The notes below the pieces were generated by a model. It had not been told where the DNA came from, made no database searches, and worked only from the letters and a program-made list of their open reading frames with translations. 64,000 nt of DNA from CALAGB01 sp963713965 (GTDB lineage: Bacteria > Chloroflexota > Chloroflexia > Thermomicrobiales > Thermomicrobiaceae), in assembly GCA_963713965.1 (NCBI GenBank), contig OY970217.1, forward strand, positions 992,001 to 1,056,000, written 5' to 3'. Shown one piece after another: positions 53,441 through 62,307 of the stretch. Both the position numbers and the translations under genes were made by a program. Numbering within the stretch: the first letter of the stretch is position 1; every line of letters begins with the position of its first letter.

Positions 53441-54307
53441 ATGACACTCTCGGAAACTGCGCTCAACGGACCGGAATCGGGCAACGCCGCCTACATCTGC
53501 GTCACCTGCGGCACCCAGTTCCCACCCAGCGCGAATCCGCCCGCCAACTGCCCCATCTGTGAGGACGATCGGCAATACGTCGGGCCCAATGGCCAGCAGT
53601 GGACCACCCTCGCGCAGATGCGCACCAACTATCACAACCGCTTCTATGCGGTCGAACCAGGCGTCACCGGCATCATCACCGAGCCAAAATTCGGCATCGG
53701 CCAGCGTGCCTTTCTCATCGAGACCGAGCACGGCAACGTCCTCTGGGAGGCGCTGACCTATCTGGATGAGACGACCGTCGCCGAGATCGAGCGACGAGGC
53801 GGCATCGAGGCTATCTCCCTCTCACACCCGCACTACTACTCGACCATCAACGAGTGGAGTCATGCGCTCGGCAATGTCCCGATCCATCTACCACAGGCGG
53901 ACAAGCATTACGTCATGCGCGTGGGGCCGAACGTCACGTTCTGGGAAGGCAACACACTGGAACTGCTACCCGGGCTGACCGTCATCCGCACCGGCGGTCA
54001 CTTCCCCGGCGCGGCCGTGTTGCATTGGGCCGGCGGCTCGAACGGAAAGGGCACGCTCTTCTGCGGCGACACCATACAGGTAGTAGCGCACCGAGATTGG
54101 GTCAGCTTCATGTACAGCTACCCGAACTCGATACCGCTCGATCCTGGCTCCGTGCGGCACCTCGTCCACATGATCGAGCCATTCGAGTACGAGAATCTGT
54201 ACGGGGCGTTTGGCGGGGTGATCCTGCAAGACGCCAAAGCCAAAGTGCGCGAATCAGCCGAGCGCTACATCCGCCACATCGAGGACCCGAGCAGCAACGC
54301 GGAGTAG
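53441..54307 (+). CDS. MBL-fold metallo-hydrolase with N-terminal zinc ribbon
   Basis: 288 residues. The first 40 contain CVTCG and CPIC, a rubredoxin/zinc-ribbon-like metal site. The beta-lactamase-like part follows, with LSHPHYYSTINEW where the canonical motif is HxHxDH: HPHYYS keeps two His but lacks the D-H pair. TGGHFPGAAVLHW and LFCGDTIQVV supply later ligands. The altered motif suggests a different metal site or activity, so the reaction is unknown. ATG at 53441; the longer frame to 53330 is not family-like. Confidence 0.82.
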   Translation: MTLSETALNGPESGNAAYICVTCGTQFPPSANPPANCPICEDDRQYVGPNGQQWTTLAQMRTNYHNRFYAVEPGVTGIITEPKFGIGQRAFLIETEHGNVLWEALTYLDETTVAEIERRGGIEAISLSHPHYYSTINEWSHALGNVPIHLPQADKHYVMRVGPNVTFWEGNTLELLPGLTVIRTGGHFPGAAVLHWAGGSNGKGTLFCGDTIQVVAHRDWVSFMYSYPNSIPLDPGSVRHLVHMIEPFEYENLYGAFGGVILQDAKAKVRESAERYIRHIEDPSSNAE

Positions 54308-54331
54308 ACCGCCCTCATCCATCGTCCGTAC

Positions 54332-54351
54332 GGGCGACGCATGCGTCGCCC
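54332..54351. repeat. REP-like palindrome
   Basis: GGGCGACGCATGCGTCGCCC, a perfect 20-bp palindrome preceded by CGTAC, between the convergent MBL and mrr genes. Same 16-bp core as at 53187, 60139 and 60248. Confidence 0.75.
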
Positions 54352-54368
54352 AACGCGGCTCCGGCCCG

Positions 54369-55292
54369 CTACTCGGCGTCGAAGTAGTCCAGGTCGACCC
54401 GTTTGACCGAGTAGCGGGTCACCTCGGTAACACCGACGCCATACTCGATCATCAGATCCGCCAACTCATCGCCATCGATCAGCACGATCCGCATCCCGAG
54501 GTTCCGCACATAGTTCCGGGCATCGTCCGAGAATCGCGAGGTGGTGATGAAGATGCCCTTACTCGCATGAAAACCGGCAAGGCTACCGGCGAATGCCTGA
54601 ACCACGGGACGGCCGACCGGACTTTCCCAGCGTTTCGCCTGAAGAAGCACGGTGTCGAGACCAAGACGGTCTTCCTTGATGATCCCATCGATACCGCCAT
54701 CACCTGAGCGTCCCACCGCCTGCCCGGCGTCGCGCCGAGAACCGCCATAGCCCATCGCCACCAAGAGATCAACCACCGTCTGCTCGAAGAAGCTTGGCGG
54801 CGCTTGCTTGATGCGATCGAGAATCTCTAGAGCCAGGTTTTGTTTGAGGCGCTGATAGCTCGCCTCCAGAGATTCTTCGGGAGTCTGGACGGAGTCGGCT
54901 CCCCCGTCGACCACGACGACCGCGGCGCTCTTATTCTTCTGCCAATCAGTCCTGAATGAAACAAACTCAGGAAAACGCATCAGAAACGGCACGTCGATAC
55001 GTTCAGGTTTCTCGCTCAGAACGTTGACTCCACGCTCAGTGATGCGAAATTTACCGCGACCCGGATTTTCGAGAAGACCGGCATTCTTGAGATAGGAGCG
55101 CGACCAGTTCACGCGATTGTCAAACCGGCGTTGAGCCCCACTCGGAACCATTTCACGTCGGTCGTCGTCTGATAGGGTGAAGTATCCCGCTAGATGATCG
55201 ATGGCTTCCGTCACCGTGTGAACTTGGCGGTCGCCAGCGAACTGAAGCAAGGGAAGCATCACTGATTGAAAATCGGGAATCGGCACGATCAC
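54369..55292 (-). CDS. mrr: Mrr-family restriction endonuclease (type IV)
   Basis: 307 residues. The N-terminal winged-helix domain (about 1-90) and C-terminal Mrr_cat domain match E. coli Mrr, which cuts methylated foreign DNA. The nuclease motif is GDGGIDGIIKED followed about 12 residues later by VLLQAKRW, the D-x(n)-Q-x-K form of the PD-(D/E)xK fold; FFEQTVVDLLVAMGYGG precedes it. Catalytic residues are intact. No other restriction or defence gene is adjacent, so it is a solitary type IV enzyme. Divergent from the Agl23-like gene. Confidence 0.92.
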   Translation of the reverse strand: MIVPIPDFQSVMLPLLQFAGDRQVHTVTEAIDHLAGYFTLSDDDRREMVPSGAQRRFDNRVNWSRSYLKNAGLLENPGRGKFRITERGVNVLSEKPERIDVPFLMRFPEFVSFRTDWQKNKSAAVVVVDGGADSVQTPEESLEASYQRLKQNLALEILDRIKQAPPSFFEQTVVDLLVAMGYGGSRRDAGQAVGRSGDGGIDGIIKEDRLGLDTVLLQAKRWESPVGRPVVQAFAGSLAGFHASKGIFITTSRFSDDARNYVRNLGMRIVLIDGDELADLMIEYGVGVTEVTRYSVKRVDLDYFDAE

Positions 55293-55599
55293 CCCTATTC
55301 AAGAACCTGTTCGGCGGACGCGCCACAACGCCACAGTCCGCATGCTGATACAGTCAACTCTGAAAATCACCGAGTGCAGTTGATTGAGATTATCGCTGAT
55401 CGCGCCTTGCCCGCGAACCGATGCTATCATTTGTGGCCGTAGCTCCGGTATTGACGATGTGAAATCGCTTCCCTTTTACGCCGGTCGGACGCCGATCGCG
55501 TTCCGATCCACCCAACCTGGAGCGAGCCCGATCAACCGGGTGGACGTACCGGTGGCCAACAATCCCGTTCCGACGGACGAAAGTGCGATGAGGCTCTGA
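55293..55599. other. 307-bp divergent intergenic region
   Basis: Lies between the starts of mrr and the Agl23-like gene. A 71-codon open frame on the plus strand ends exactly before the TTG start of the next gene, but its composition is not protein-like. I see no clear promoter, repeat or RNA structure. Confidence 0.3.
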
Positions 55600-57960
55600 T
55601 TGGATTCAGCCGCACACATAGCCGGACAGGCCACGTACGCGCCACCGGATGACGTTGAGCTCGGGGCGTCCCGAACTCGACGCATCACCGTTGAGCAGAC
55701 GGCCTACGGTGTCATCTTCGTCGCGGCGCTCCTGACTCGCTTCTGGGACCTCGGCTCGCGCGCGTTGCATCACGACGAGTCTGAGCACGCCTACTACTCA
55801 TGGATCTACGCTATCGGTGGTGGCTACGTCCACGATCCATTACTCCACGGACCATTCCTGTTCCACGCCAACGCCCTTGTCTATCTCTTGGCGGGAGTCA
55901 GCGACGCATCCGCCCGCTACATGCCCGCGGCAACCGGCGTCCTGATCGTGATGCTGCCGTGGTTCCTTCGCGGACCCAAGCTGCTGGGGAGATGGGGCGC
56001 ACTCTGCGCCAGCCTGTTCCTCCTCCTCTCACCGTCGATCCTTTTCTACAGCCGCTTCATTCGCCACGATGTCTATACGTTGGCTGGGACGTTTCTCCTC
56101 TTCATTGGCATCGCGCGTTATGTCGAGAGCAACCAGCCGCGATGGGCGATCCTTGCCGCTGGTTCGATCGGCTTTCTGACGACGACCAAAGAGGTCTGCT
56201 TCATCGTCTTCTTCATTTTTGGCCTCTTCTTGATCGTTTCGACCCTCTGGCGTATCGCGCCCATCCTGCTCGGCGTCTGGGCTGGAGCGGGCGCACTCTT
56301 TCTGGTCATCGCCAAGGCGCTGGCGGTGCTCGGTGCACCAGCGCTTCCGAGCATTCCCTGGACCAACCCAACCAATGCGCAGGTCCGCACATTCGCCTTC
56401 AACTTGATCACGCACCCGTTGGTCATCTCGGCCATCGGAGTCGGGCTGCTGGCGCTGGTCGTCTCGATCTGGATACTCGATCGGCGACGCGACCGCGAGC
56501 AGGCTTGGGTCGATAGCCTGATCCAGGACGTGCCCGAGGGGTCGACCGCGGCGGCCGTCCGAGCGCTGCTCAACAATAGGCGCTTACTCTTCGTCAGCCT
56601 GGGGATCGGTTTCAGTATTTATGCCGTGCTCTACACCAGTCTCTTCACCAACATGGGCGGGTTGGCATCCGGAAGCTTTGGCGCGCTCGGCTATTGGCTT
56701 GGACAGCAAAATGTTCAACGCGGAGCCGAGCCCTGGTTCTATTACCTGCTCATGCTGCCGCAGTATGAGTTCGTCGGTATTATCTTCTTTCCGATCGCAC
56801 TCCTGTTTCTGCTGAAGGACACGCTGACCGGATGGCGCCGGCACATCCCATTCGATAATCGCTGGTGGCTGAAGGTCTTGATCACTGTGTGGGCCGTGAT
56901 GATGTTTGGCGTCCTCTCATGGGCCGGCGAGAAGATGCCCTGGCTGACGGTTCACATTTCACTGCCGCTCATCCTGATGAGCGCGATGTTTGCCGGGGAC
57001 GGCGTCGCCTGGCTGGAGCGGCACGCTCGTTCGTGGCGCCGGGCAACGTCGCAGGATCTCGCCCTCTTCAGCGGCGCACTGGTCGCCGTTGGATTGTTCG
57101 CATTTCTCCTCTACGGCTGGATGAGCGATGGACCGATCACCGGCGTGAAAGCGACGATGGCGCGTCAGATTCAACCCGAGGCGGCCGACCACTGGTGGCT
57201 TCTCCTGTTCCTGCCCGTGATCCTGTGCGCGGTGCTGTTGGTGGTCGGTGCGCTCCGGCTTGGAATGAAGGGCGCAATGGTTGGGCTGCTGCTGGCCGGC
57301 ATCGTCGGTTTGCTGCTGCTGCAAGTCCACGACGAATGGCGCCTGACCTATCGCGAGGGTGACGTCCCCAAGGACATGCTGATCTACGTGCAGACCAGCC
57401 CCGACGTGCCGTTGGTGATGAAGGACCTGACACAGCTTTCGATTGAGCAGACAGGCGATATGTCGCTAAGCATCTGGTTCGACGACATTACGTCCTGGCC
57501 CTTCTACTGGTACATCCGCGACTTCACCCAGCGCCGGTTCATCGGTAATCAACTGCCGGATACCGTTGACGCGCCGATCATCCTGGTGGGCTCCGATAAC
57601 GTCAGCGTTGGGATGTCCACGAAGCTGGCCGGAAATTACACCATGCAGGAGTACCCGATGCGCTGGTGGTTCCCTGAGGAGGACACCTATCGGCGGTTTG
57701 CCTACGCGCCCGACCTCAATGACACGTCTCGACAGAACTATCAGGACAAGAGCGAGCCGCCATACAGCATATTGGATACGGCCAGAAGTGTGGTGGACAC
57801 GCTTGCGTCGATGCGCTCGCCGCGCGAGCAAACCAAGATGTTTCGGATGCTGGCCTATCGCGAGCTACCGGCGCAGGTTCACTCGACCAACTTCCGGGTC
57901 TACATCCGCAACGATCTCTTGCCGGAATACGACGCCATCCGCTATCGCAACGGTGGGTAG
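55600..57960 (+). CDS. Agl23-like GT-C membrane glycosyltransferase/flippase-associated protein
   Basis: 786 residues with about 13 transmembrane helices. After helix 1, RFWDLGSRALHHDESEHAYYSW carries the acidic HHDESEH motif of the TIGR03663 (Agl23-like, PMT superfamily) proteins, and LLSPSILFYSRFIRHDVYTLAGTFLL is the second conserved loop. The C-terminal 200 residues are soluble. Archaeal Agl23 is linked to lipid-linked glycan handling; the bacterial role is not known. The start is taken as TTG 55600 with GAGG upstream and is uncertain. A T-tailed terminator hairpin follows. Confidence 0.85.
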   Translation: MDSAAHIAGQATYAPPDDVELGASRTRRITVEQTAYGVIFVAALLTRFWDLGSRALHHDESEHAYYSWIYAIGGGYVHDPLLHGPFLFHANALVYLLAGVSDASARYMPAATGVLIVMLPWFLRGPKLLGRWGALCASLFLLLSPSILFYSRFIRHDVYTLAGTFLLFIGIARYVESNQPRWAILAAGSIGFLTTTKEVCFIVFFIFGLFLIVSTLWRIAPILLGVWAGAGALFLVIAKALAVLGAPALPSIPWTNPTNAQVRTFAFNLITHPLVISAIGVGLLALVVSIWILDRRRDREQAWVDSLIQDVPEGSTAAAVRALLNNRRLLFVSLGIGFSIYAVLYTSLFTNMGGLASGSFGALGYWLGQQNVQRGAEPWFYYLLMLPQYEFVGIIFFPIALLFLLKDTLTGWRRHIPFDNRWWLKVLITVWAVMMFGVLSWAGEKMPWLTVHISLPLILMSAMFAGDGVAWLERHARSWRRATSQDLALFSGALVAVGLFAFLLYGWMSDGPITGVKATMARQIQPEAADHWWLLLFLPVILCAVLLVVGALRLGMKGAMVGLLLAGIVGLLLLQVHDEWRLTYREGDVPKDMLIYVQTSPDVPLVMKDLTQLSIEQTGDMSLSIWFDDITSWPFYWYIRDFTQRRFIGNQLPDTVDAPIILVGSDNVSVGMSTKLAGNYTMQEYPMRWWFPEEDTYRRFAYAPDLNDTSRQNYQDKSEPPYSILDTARSVVDTLASMRSPREQTKMFRMLAYRELPAQVHSTNFRVYIRNDLLPEYDAIRYRNGG

Positions 57961-57966
57961 CGAGAA

Positions 57967-58079
57967 GCCCTCATCCGGCGCTGCGGCGCCACCTTCTCCC
58001 AATTCTGGGAGAAGGTTTTTCCCACTGCTTTACGGTTCTCCCTTCTCCCAGAATTGGGAGAAGGGCGGGGGATGAGGGC
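57967..58079. repeat. 113-bp inverted-repeat element containing terminators
   Basis: Ends GCCCTCATCC (57967-57976) and GGATGAGGGC (58070-58079) are perfect inverted repeats. Inside are two hairpins in mirror order: CCTTCTCCCA-ATTC-TGGGAGAAGG (57992-58015) followed by TTTTT, and CCCTTCTCCCA...TTGGGAGAAGGG (58040-58065). The first is a textbook terminator for the Agl23-like gene. The symmetric layout looks like a small non-autonomous repeat placed between convergent genes. Confidence 0.8.
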
Positions 58080-58086
58080 CGAACTA

Positions 58087-59259
58087 TTACCCCAAAACCT
58101 CACCCAACGTCTGCACCGCGACGTCCACCTGGTCTTTGGTGAGAATCAACGGCGGCAGGAACCGCAACACCAGGCTGCCAGCCATGAGCGCGAGCACGCC
58201 ACGCTCTTGCAGACCACGCAACGCAGGGGTTGCGCGCATCTTCAGTTCGACACCGATCATCATCCCCTTGCCCCGCACGTCACGGATCTTGGGGTGATTG
58301 AGACCCCGAATCTGATCCACCAGATATGAGCCGACTTCGGCACTCTGGTCGATGAGGCTGTCGGTCTCGAGGGCCGTCATTGTCGCCAACGCTGCCGCGC
58401 AGGCCAGCGGATTGCCCCCAAAGGTCGTGCCGTGCACGCCGCCTGAAAGCTGCTCCGCGATGTGGGCGGACATGAAGGTGGCACCAATCGGCACGCCGTT
58501 GCCCAGGCCCTTGGAGGTCGCCAACAGATCGGGCACCACGCCGACGTGCTGACAGGCAAAGTAGGCGCCCGTGCGGAATCCAGTCTGCACCTCGTCCAAA
58601 ATCAGCAATGCACCCTTGGACGTCACGATCTCGCGCACACTCTGCAGATAGTCGTCGGCCGGAACGTAGACCCCGCCCTCGCCCTGAATCGGTTCGAGGA
58701 CCACGGCTGCAGTCTGCTCGTCAACGGCTTCGGCCAGCTCATCCACGTTGCCGTACGCGACGTGGGTCGCCTGCGCCAGCTCCGCCTCGAACGGCTCGCG
58801 ATATTTCTTCTCAGCGGTTGCCGCCAGTGACCCCATGGTACGCCCGTGATAACCGCGCTTGGCGGCGACGATCTTGGTGCGGCCGCTGGTGATCCAAGCG
58901 AACTTGAGCGCCGCCTCGACAGCCTCCGTGCCGGAGTTGGAGAGGAAGACGTGGTTCAGCCCGGCCGGAGCGATGCTCACCAGCTTCTCGAGCAGCTCCA
59001 CACGAACATCGTTGGCGAAGGACTGGTGGCAATTGACCAGTGTCGAAGCCTGCCGGCTGATTGCCTCGGTTACCGCGGGGTGATTGTGCCCCAGGATATT
59101 GACGCCGTAATTGCTCATCAGGTCCAGGTACTGCTTGCCGTCGCTGTCCCAAAGGTATGCACCGTCGCCGCGAACCAGCGCGATGTCACGCTTGGCGTAG
59201 AGGGGCGGCTGAAGGTCGCGATCACGTTGCACCATCTGGGTGGTTGCCGTTTGACTCAC
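58087..59259 (-). CDS. lysJ: [LysW]-lysine/ornithine aminotransferase
   Basis: 390 residues, class III PLP aminotransferase of the ArgD/LysJ group. LYAKRDIALVRGDGAYLWD, SNSGTEAVEAALKFA, LILDEVQTGFRTG and SKGLGNGVPIGA (PLP-Lys in TSKG) are conserved. In the LysW pathway it converts LysW-bound aminoadipate semialdehyde to LysW-bound lysine with glutamate as donor. The family also does acetylornithine; context decides for the lysine pathway. Overlaps lysZ by 4 bp (ATGA). Confidence 0.9.
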   Translation of the reverse strand: MSQTATTQMVQRDRDLQPPLYAKRDIALVRGDGAYLWDSDGKQYLDLMSNYGVNILGHNHPAVTEAISRQASTLVNCHQSFANDVRVELLEKLVSIAPAGLNHVFLSNSGTEAVEAALKFAWITSGRTKIVAAKRGYHGRTMGSLAATAEKKYREPFEAELAQATHVAYGNVDELAEAVDEQTAAVVLEPIQGEGGVYVPADDYLQSVREIVTSKGALLILDEVQTGFRTGAYFACQHVGVVPDLLATSKGLGNGVPIGATFMSAHIAEQLSGGVHGTTFGGNPLACAAALATMTALETDSLIDQSAEVGSYLVDQIRGLNHPKIRDVRGKGMMIGVELKMRATPALRGLQERGVLALMAGSLVLRFLPPLILTKDQVDVAVQTLGEVLG

Positions 59260-60092
59260 TCGTTCACTCCAATCGCCGCGCTGGATCGCAGCACGGTCCC
59301 CTCTCCCGCAAGTGCTCGGCTGATCGGCTGCGGCACGCGCGCGTCGGCAAAGACGACCTGCCCAATGCCGGCCGTCACCGCGTCACAACCTGCCTGCACC
59401 TTTTTCTTCATACGGCCACCCGCCGCGGACATGGCCAACTCAACGCTCTCGTCGCTCACGACGTCGATCTCCTTGATGAGGGAAGATGGCTCGTTGATAT
59501 CGGCCAGCAGCCCGGCTGTGTTGGAGAGGATGATGAGGGCATCGGCCTTCAGCGCGATCGCCACTCGTAACGACAGCTTGTCGCCATCCACATTGATCGC
59601 CTCGCCGTCGTAGCTCAGCGCCGGAGGCGTCAGGACTGGCAGGTAGCCGTTCTCCAAAAGCAGGTCGAGCAAGGTCGTGTCGATCTCCTCGATGCTTCCG
59701 GCGAAATCTCCACGCAAGATCTTCGGCTTGCCATTCTCGATGGCGCGCAACGTGTCTTTCCGTCGTCCCCGCGCAATGCGTCCGTCGAGCGCGCTGATGC
59801 CCACCGCGTTGACGCCTCGCGCCTGCAGCGCTTCGACCAACCGCTTGTTGACCATGCCCGCGTAGATCGCCAGCATGGTGTCCATGGTCTCGGCGTCGGT
59901 GAAGCGGCTGACCTGACCCGAGGCGGAATGGACCTGCCTCGGCTCCCGACCGAGCTTGCGTTCGAATTCGTCCATACGGGCGTTCGCTCCATGCATGAAG
60001 ACGACACGCTCCGTTTTCGCGAGTTGGGCCAGATCATCGAGTGTGGCCGCGGGATCGATTCCGGCGCTACCACCGAGTTTGACGACGAGCAT
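59256..60092 (-). CDS. lysZ: [LysW]-aminoadipate kinase
   Basis: 278 residues of the amino-acid-kinase fold. LVVKLGGSAG starts the nucleotide site; VFMHGANARMDE replaces the VHGGG.. of ArgB; GISALDGRIARGRRKDTLRAIENGKPKILRGDFAG is characteristic of LysZ/ArgB of the LysW type. It phosphorylates the side-chain carboxylate of LysW-bound aminoadipate. Located between lysY (190 bp upstream, with two palindromic repeats in the gap) and lysJ (4-bp overlap). Confidence 0.9.
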   Translation of the reverse strand: MLVVKLGGSAGIDPAATLDDLAQLAKTERVVFMHGANARMDEFERKLGREPRQVHSASGQVSRFTDAETMDTMLAIYAGMVNKRLVEALQARGVNAVGISALDGRIARGRRKDTLRAIENGKPKILRGDFAGSIEEIDTTLLDLLLENGYLPVLTPPALSYDGEAINVDGDKLSLRVAIALKADALIILSNTAGLLADINEPSSLIKEIDVVSDESVELAMSAAGGRMKKKVQAGCDAVTAGIGQVVFADARVPQPISRALAGEGTVLRSSAAIGVNE

Positions 60093-60132
60093 GCTGCGCG
60101 ACTACCTCCTATTTGCTTTCAGACCTTCAGCT

Positions 60133-60156
60133 GTACGGGCGACGCATGCGTCGCCC
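60133..60156. repeat. REP-like palindrome in lysY-lysZ gap (copy 1)
   Basis: GTAC followed by the 20-bp palindrome GGGCGACGCATGCGTCGCCC. It is in the 190-bp gap inside the lys operon, in opposite orientation of its GTAC flank to the copy at 60246. Confidence 0.75.
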
Positions 60157-60245
60157 ACAACTCTTCCACGCGCATCCAGCCTCACAGGAAGCTATCTACG
60201 TGCGACCAAGAATTCAGTCCCAACGCGAGTGCATCGTGGGCTTTG

Positions 60246-60269
60246 GGGCGACGCATGCGTCGCCCGTAC
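60246..60269. repeat. REP-like palindrome in lysY-lysZ gap (copy 2)
   Basis: The same 20-bp palindrome followed by GTAC, so with the copy at 60133 it forms an inverted pair about 90 bp apart. Such pairs can fold in the mRNA and lower expression of the distal genes lysZ and lysJ (inference). Confidence 0.75.
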
Positions 60270-60283
60270 ATTCGAGATGCGGC

Positions 60284-61333
60284 CTAAATCGGATGAAGGC
60301 CGGCAAACTCCAGGCCGAGCGTCTCTTCAAAGCCACAGCGAATGTTCATGGCCTGCACCGCCTGTCCGGCCGCGCCCTTCATCAGGTTGTCGATGGCCGC
60401 CAGGACCACCATTCGCTTGCCGCTGCTATCGAGGTCCCATCCGACGTCGCAATAGTTCGTGCCTGAGAGGATCTTCGGCTCCGGGAAGCGATGGACGCCG
60501 CCCGCCTCCTTGACGAGGCGAATGAACGGCTCCTGACCATACATGCCGCGATAGATCTTCCAGAGATCCTTGTCGGCCAGCGGTTCCTTGAGCATGACAT
60601 GCGAGGTGGCCAGAATCCCTCGAACCGCCTCGACGCTGGTCACGCCGAAGGCGATGTCCGGCTGGCAGCCTCCCATCGTCAGTTCCTGAATGATCTCGGC
60701 GCTGTGGCGGTGGCCGGTCGGCTTGAAGGGGCGGATGACGCCGCTCCGCTCGGGATGATGTCCTGACAAGCTCGTGTCGGCCCCGGCGCCCGACGAGCCG
60801 GTTTTGGCGTCGATCACGACTGGGAAGTTTTGGTCGACTACGCCAGCCTTGAAGAGCGGAGCTAAGCCCAGAATTGACGCTGTTGCCGTGCAGCCCGGGC
60901 TGGCGATATAGCGCGCGTTCCGAATCTCGTCCCGATGCAGTTCCGGCATACCGTAGACCGTGTTGGAGATCATGTCGGGATGCGGGTGGGTCCAGCGATA
61001 CCACGTTTCGTAGTCTGCCGGATTGCGCAGGCGGAAGTCGGCGCCCAAATCAATCACAATGGAACCGAGCTCCGTGAGTCGCTCCATCTGCGGCGCCGTC
61101 GCCCCGTGCGGCATGCTGGCAAAGAGGACGTCGACCTTTTCGAGCTGGTCGGGCGAGACGAACTTGAGTTGGGTCCGCTTGCGCAGATTCGGGTGCACGG
61201 TATGGACGAACTTCCCTGCCCGGCCGCGCGAGGTCACCTGAGTGACGTTCACTTCTGGGTGCGAAAGGAGCAGACGCAGCAGCTCGCCGCCTGCGTATCC
61301 CGATCCACCGAGAATGGCTGCGTTAAGTGTCAT
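60284..61333 (-). CDS. lysY: [LysW]-aminoadipyl phosphate reductase
   Basis: 349 residues of the ArgC-type semialdehyde dehydrogenase family. AAILGGSGYAGGELLRLLL is the NADP-binding start, ASPGCTATASILGLAPL holds the catalytic Cys, and KTGSSGAGAD and GHRHSAEI follow. It reduces the acyl phosphate made by LysZ to the semialdehyde. The ATG at 61333 is chosen to give LNAAILGG at the start, with GGAGAG about 12 nt upstream; a longer start (61378) adds 15 residues. Confidence 0.9.
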   Translation of the reverse strand: MTLNAAILGGSGYAGGELLRLLLSHPEVNVTQVTSRGRAGKFVHTVHPNLRKRTQLKFVSPDQLEKVDVLFASMPHGATAPQMERLTELGSIVIDLGADFRLRNPADYETWYRWTHPHPDMISNTVYGMPELHRDEIRNARYIASPGCTATASILGLAPLFKAGVVDQNFPVVIDAKTGSSGAGADTSLSGHHPERSGVIRPFKPTGHRHSAEIIQELTMGGCQPDIAFGVTSVEAVRGILATSHVMLKEPLADKDLWKIYRGMYGQEPFIRLVKEAGGVHRFPEPKILSGTNYCDVGWDLDSSGKRMVVLAAIDNLMKGAAGQAVQAMNIRCGFEETLGLEFAGLHPI

Positions 61334-61401
61334 TGGATGAGGCTTCTCTCCTAATTCGCGCATCATGCGGACAGACACGTACGTCTGCCCTGGTGTTCTG
61401 A

Positions 61402-62307
61402 CTAGATTCCGTTCAGCAGCGCGTGCGCGTGCTTCTTCTCGCGTTCACGGACCGCGGCATTGACCACGTAATCGACGATCCGGCCCGGGATATCGACGTC
61501 GGTCGTCTGAATCAGCCCTTTGAACTCGGCGCCGGTGTTGACTTCAATGACCAGGTAGCCGTCTTGTGTCTCGACCAGGTCGATGCCGGCCAACTCGAGG
61601 CCGACTGCCTTGGTGGCCCGCAACGAGATGTCCGCGATCTCGGGCGTGACCGGACAAGGCTTGGAAACAGCGCCGCGCGCCACGTTGGTGATCCAGTGCT
61701 CATTGGTTCGATATGAGGCGGCGATCACCTCATCACCGACGACGAAGATCCGTAGATCACGCCCCGGCTTTTCGATGTACTCCTGAACATAGAAAACGCC
61801 GTGATGATACGAACCGAGCGCACGCTTGTGCTCCAGCAGGTTGCGCGCGGCCGTTGGCGAGTTCACCTTGGCCAGCAAGCGGCCCCATGAACCGGTGACT
61901 GGCTTGATCACAGCTGGGTAGCCGATCTTCTCATCAAGTACGCGCAGCGCCGACTCGATGTCGAACGCGGCAGCGGTGCGAATGGTCGGCACGCCTGCCA
62001 CCGCCAGCGCCAATGTGGTCGCCACCTTGTCGTCGGCGATGCCGGAAGCCACGGAGTTGTTGACGCAACGGACGCCGAATGCGTCGTAAACCTGCAACGC
62101 TACCGCCGCACGGCCGTGCGCCATGCAGCGATCCAGCAGGAGATCGAGATGGGTAGGCTGAGGCGAGGAGAGGTCGGTCAGGTCGAACGCCAGTGTGCGA
62201 TCGAGCAAGCGCACCGGCTCGACCCCGCGTTTGACCATGGCTGCGAGCAGCTGTTTCTCCTCCGCTCGGACGTGCGACATCAGCACGCCGATTCGAACCT
62301 CGTTCAC
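61402..62307 (-). CDS. lysX: [LysW]-aminoadipate ligase (ATP-grasp)
   Basis: 301 residues of the RimK/LysX ATP-grasp family. It joins the amino group of aminoadipate to the C-terminal Glu of the carrier LysW. VRIGVLMSHVRAEEK starts the protein; YPAVIKPVTGSWGRLLAKV, GVFYVQEYIEKPGRDLRIFVVGD and ELAGIDLVET lead to the metal site IEVNTGAEFKGL (E-x-N). Start GTG overlaps the lysK stop by 4 bp. lysW itself is not in the window and is presumably beyond the right edge or elsewhere. Confidence 0.9.
   Translation of the reverse strand: MNEVRIGVLMSHVRAEEKQLLAAMVKRGVEPVRLLDRTLAFDLTDLSSPQPTHLDLLLDRCMAHGRAAVALQVYDAFGVRCVNNSVASGIADDKVATTLALAVAGVPTIRTAAAFDIESALRVLDEKIGYPAVIKPVTGSWGRLLAKVNSPTAARNLLEHKRALGSYHHGVFYVQEYIEKPGRDLRIFVVGDEVIAASYRTNEHWITNVARGAVSKPCPVTPEIADISLRATKAVGLELAGIDLVETQDGYLVIEVNTGAEFKGLIQTTDVDIPGRIVDYVVNAAVREREKKHAHALLNGI

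Noticed and set aside
54369..55292. A defence island around Mrr
   Set aside because: Neighbours are an MBL hydrolase and a membrane glycosyltransferase-like gene; no other restriction, toxin or CRISPR gene is near.
55384..55599. 71-codon frame ending at the start of the Agl23-like gene
   Set aside because: No domain, no ribosome site and unlike an upstream operon gene; treated as intergenic.
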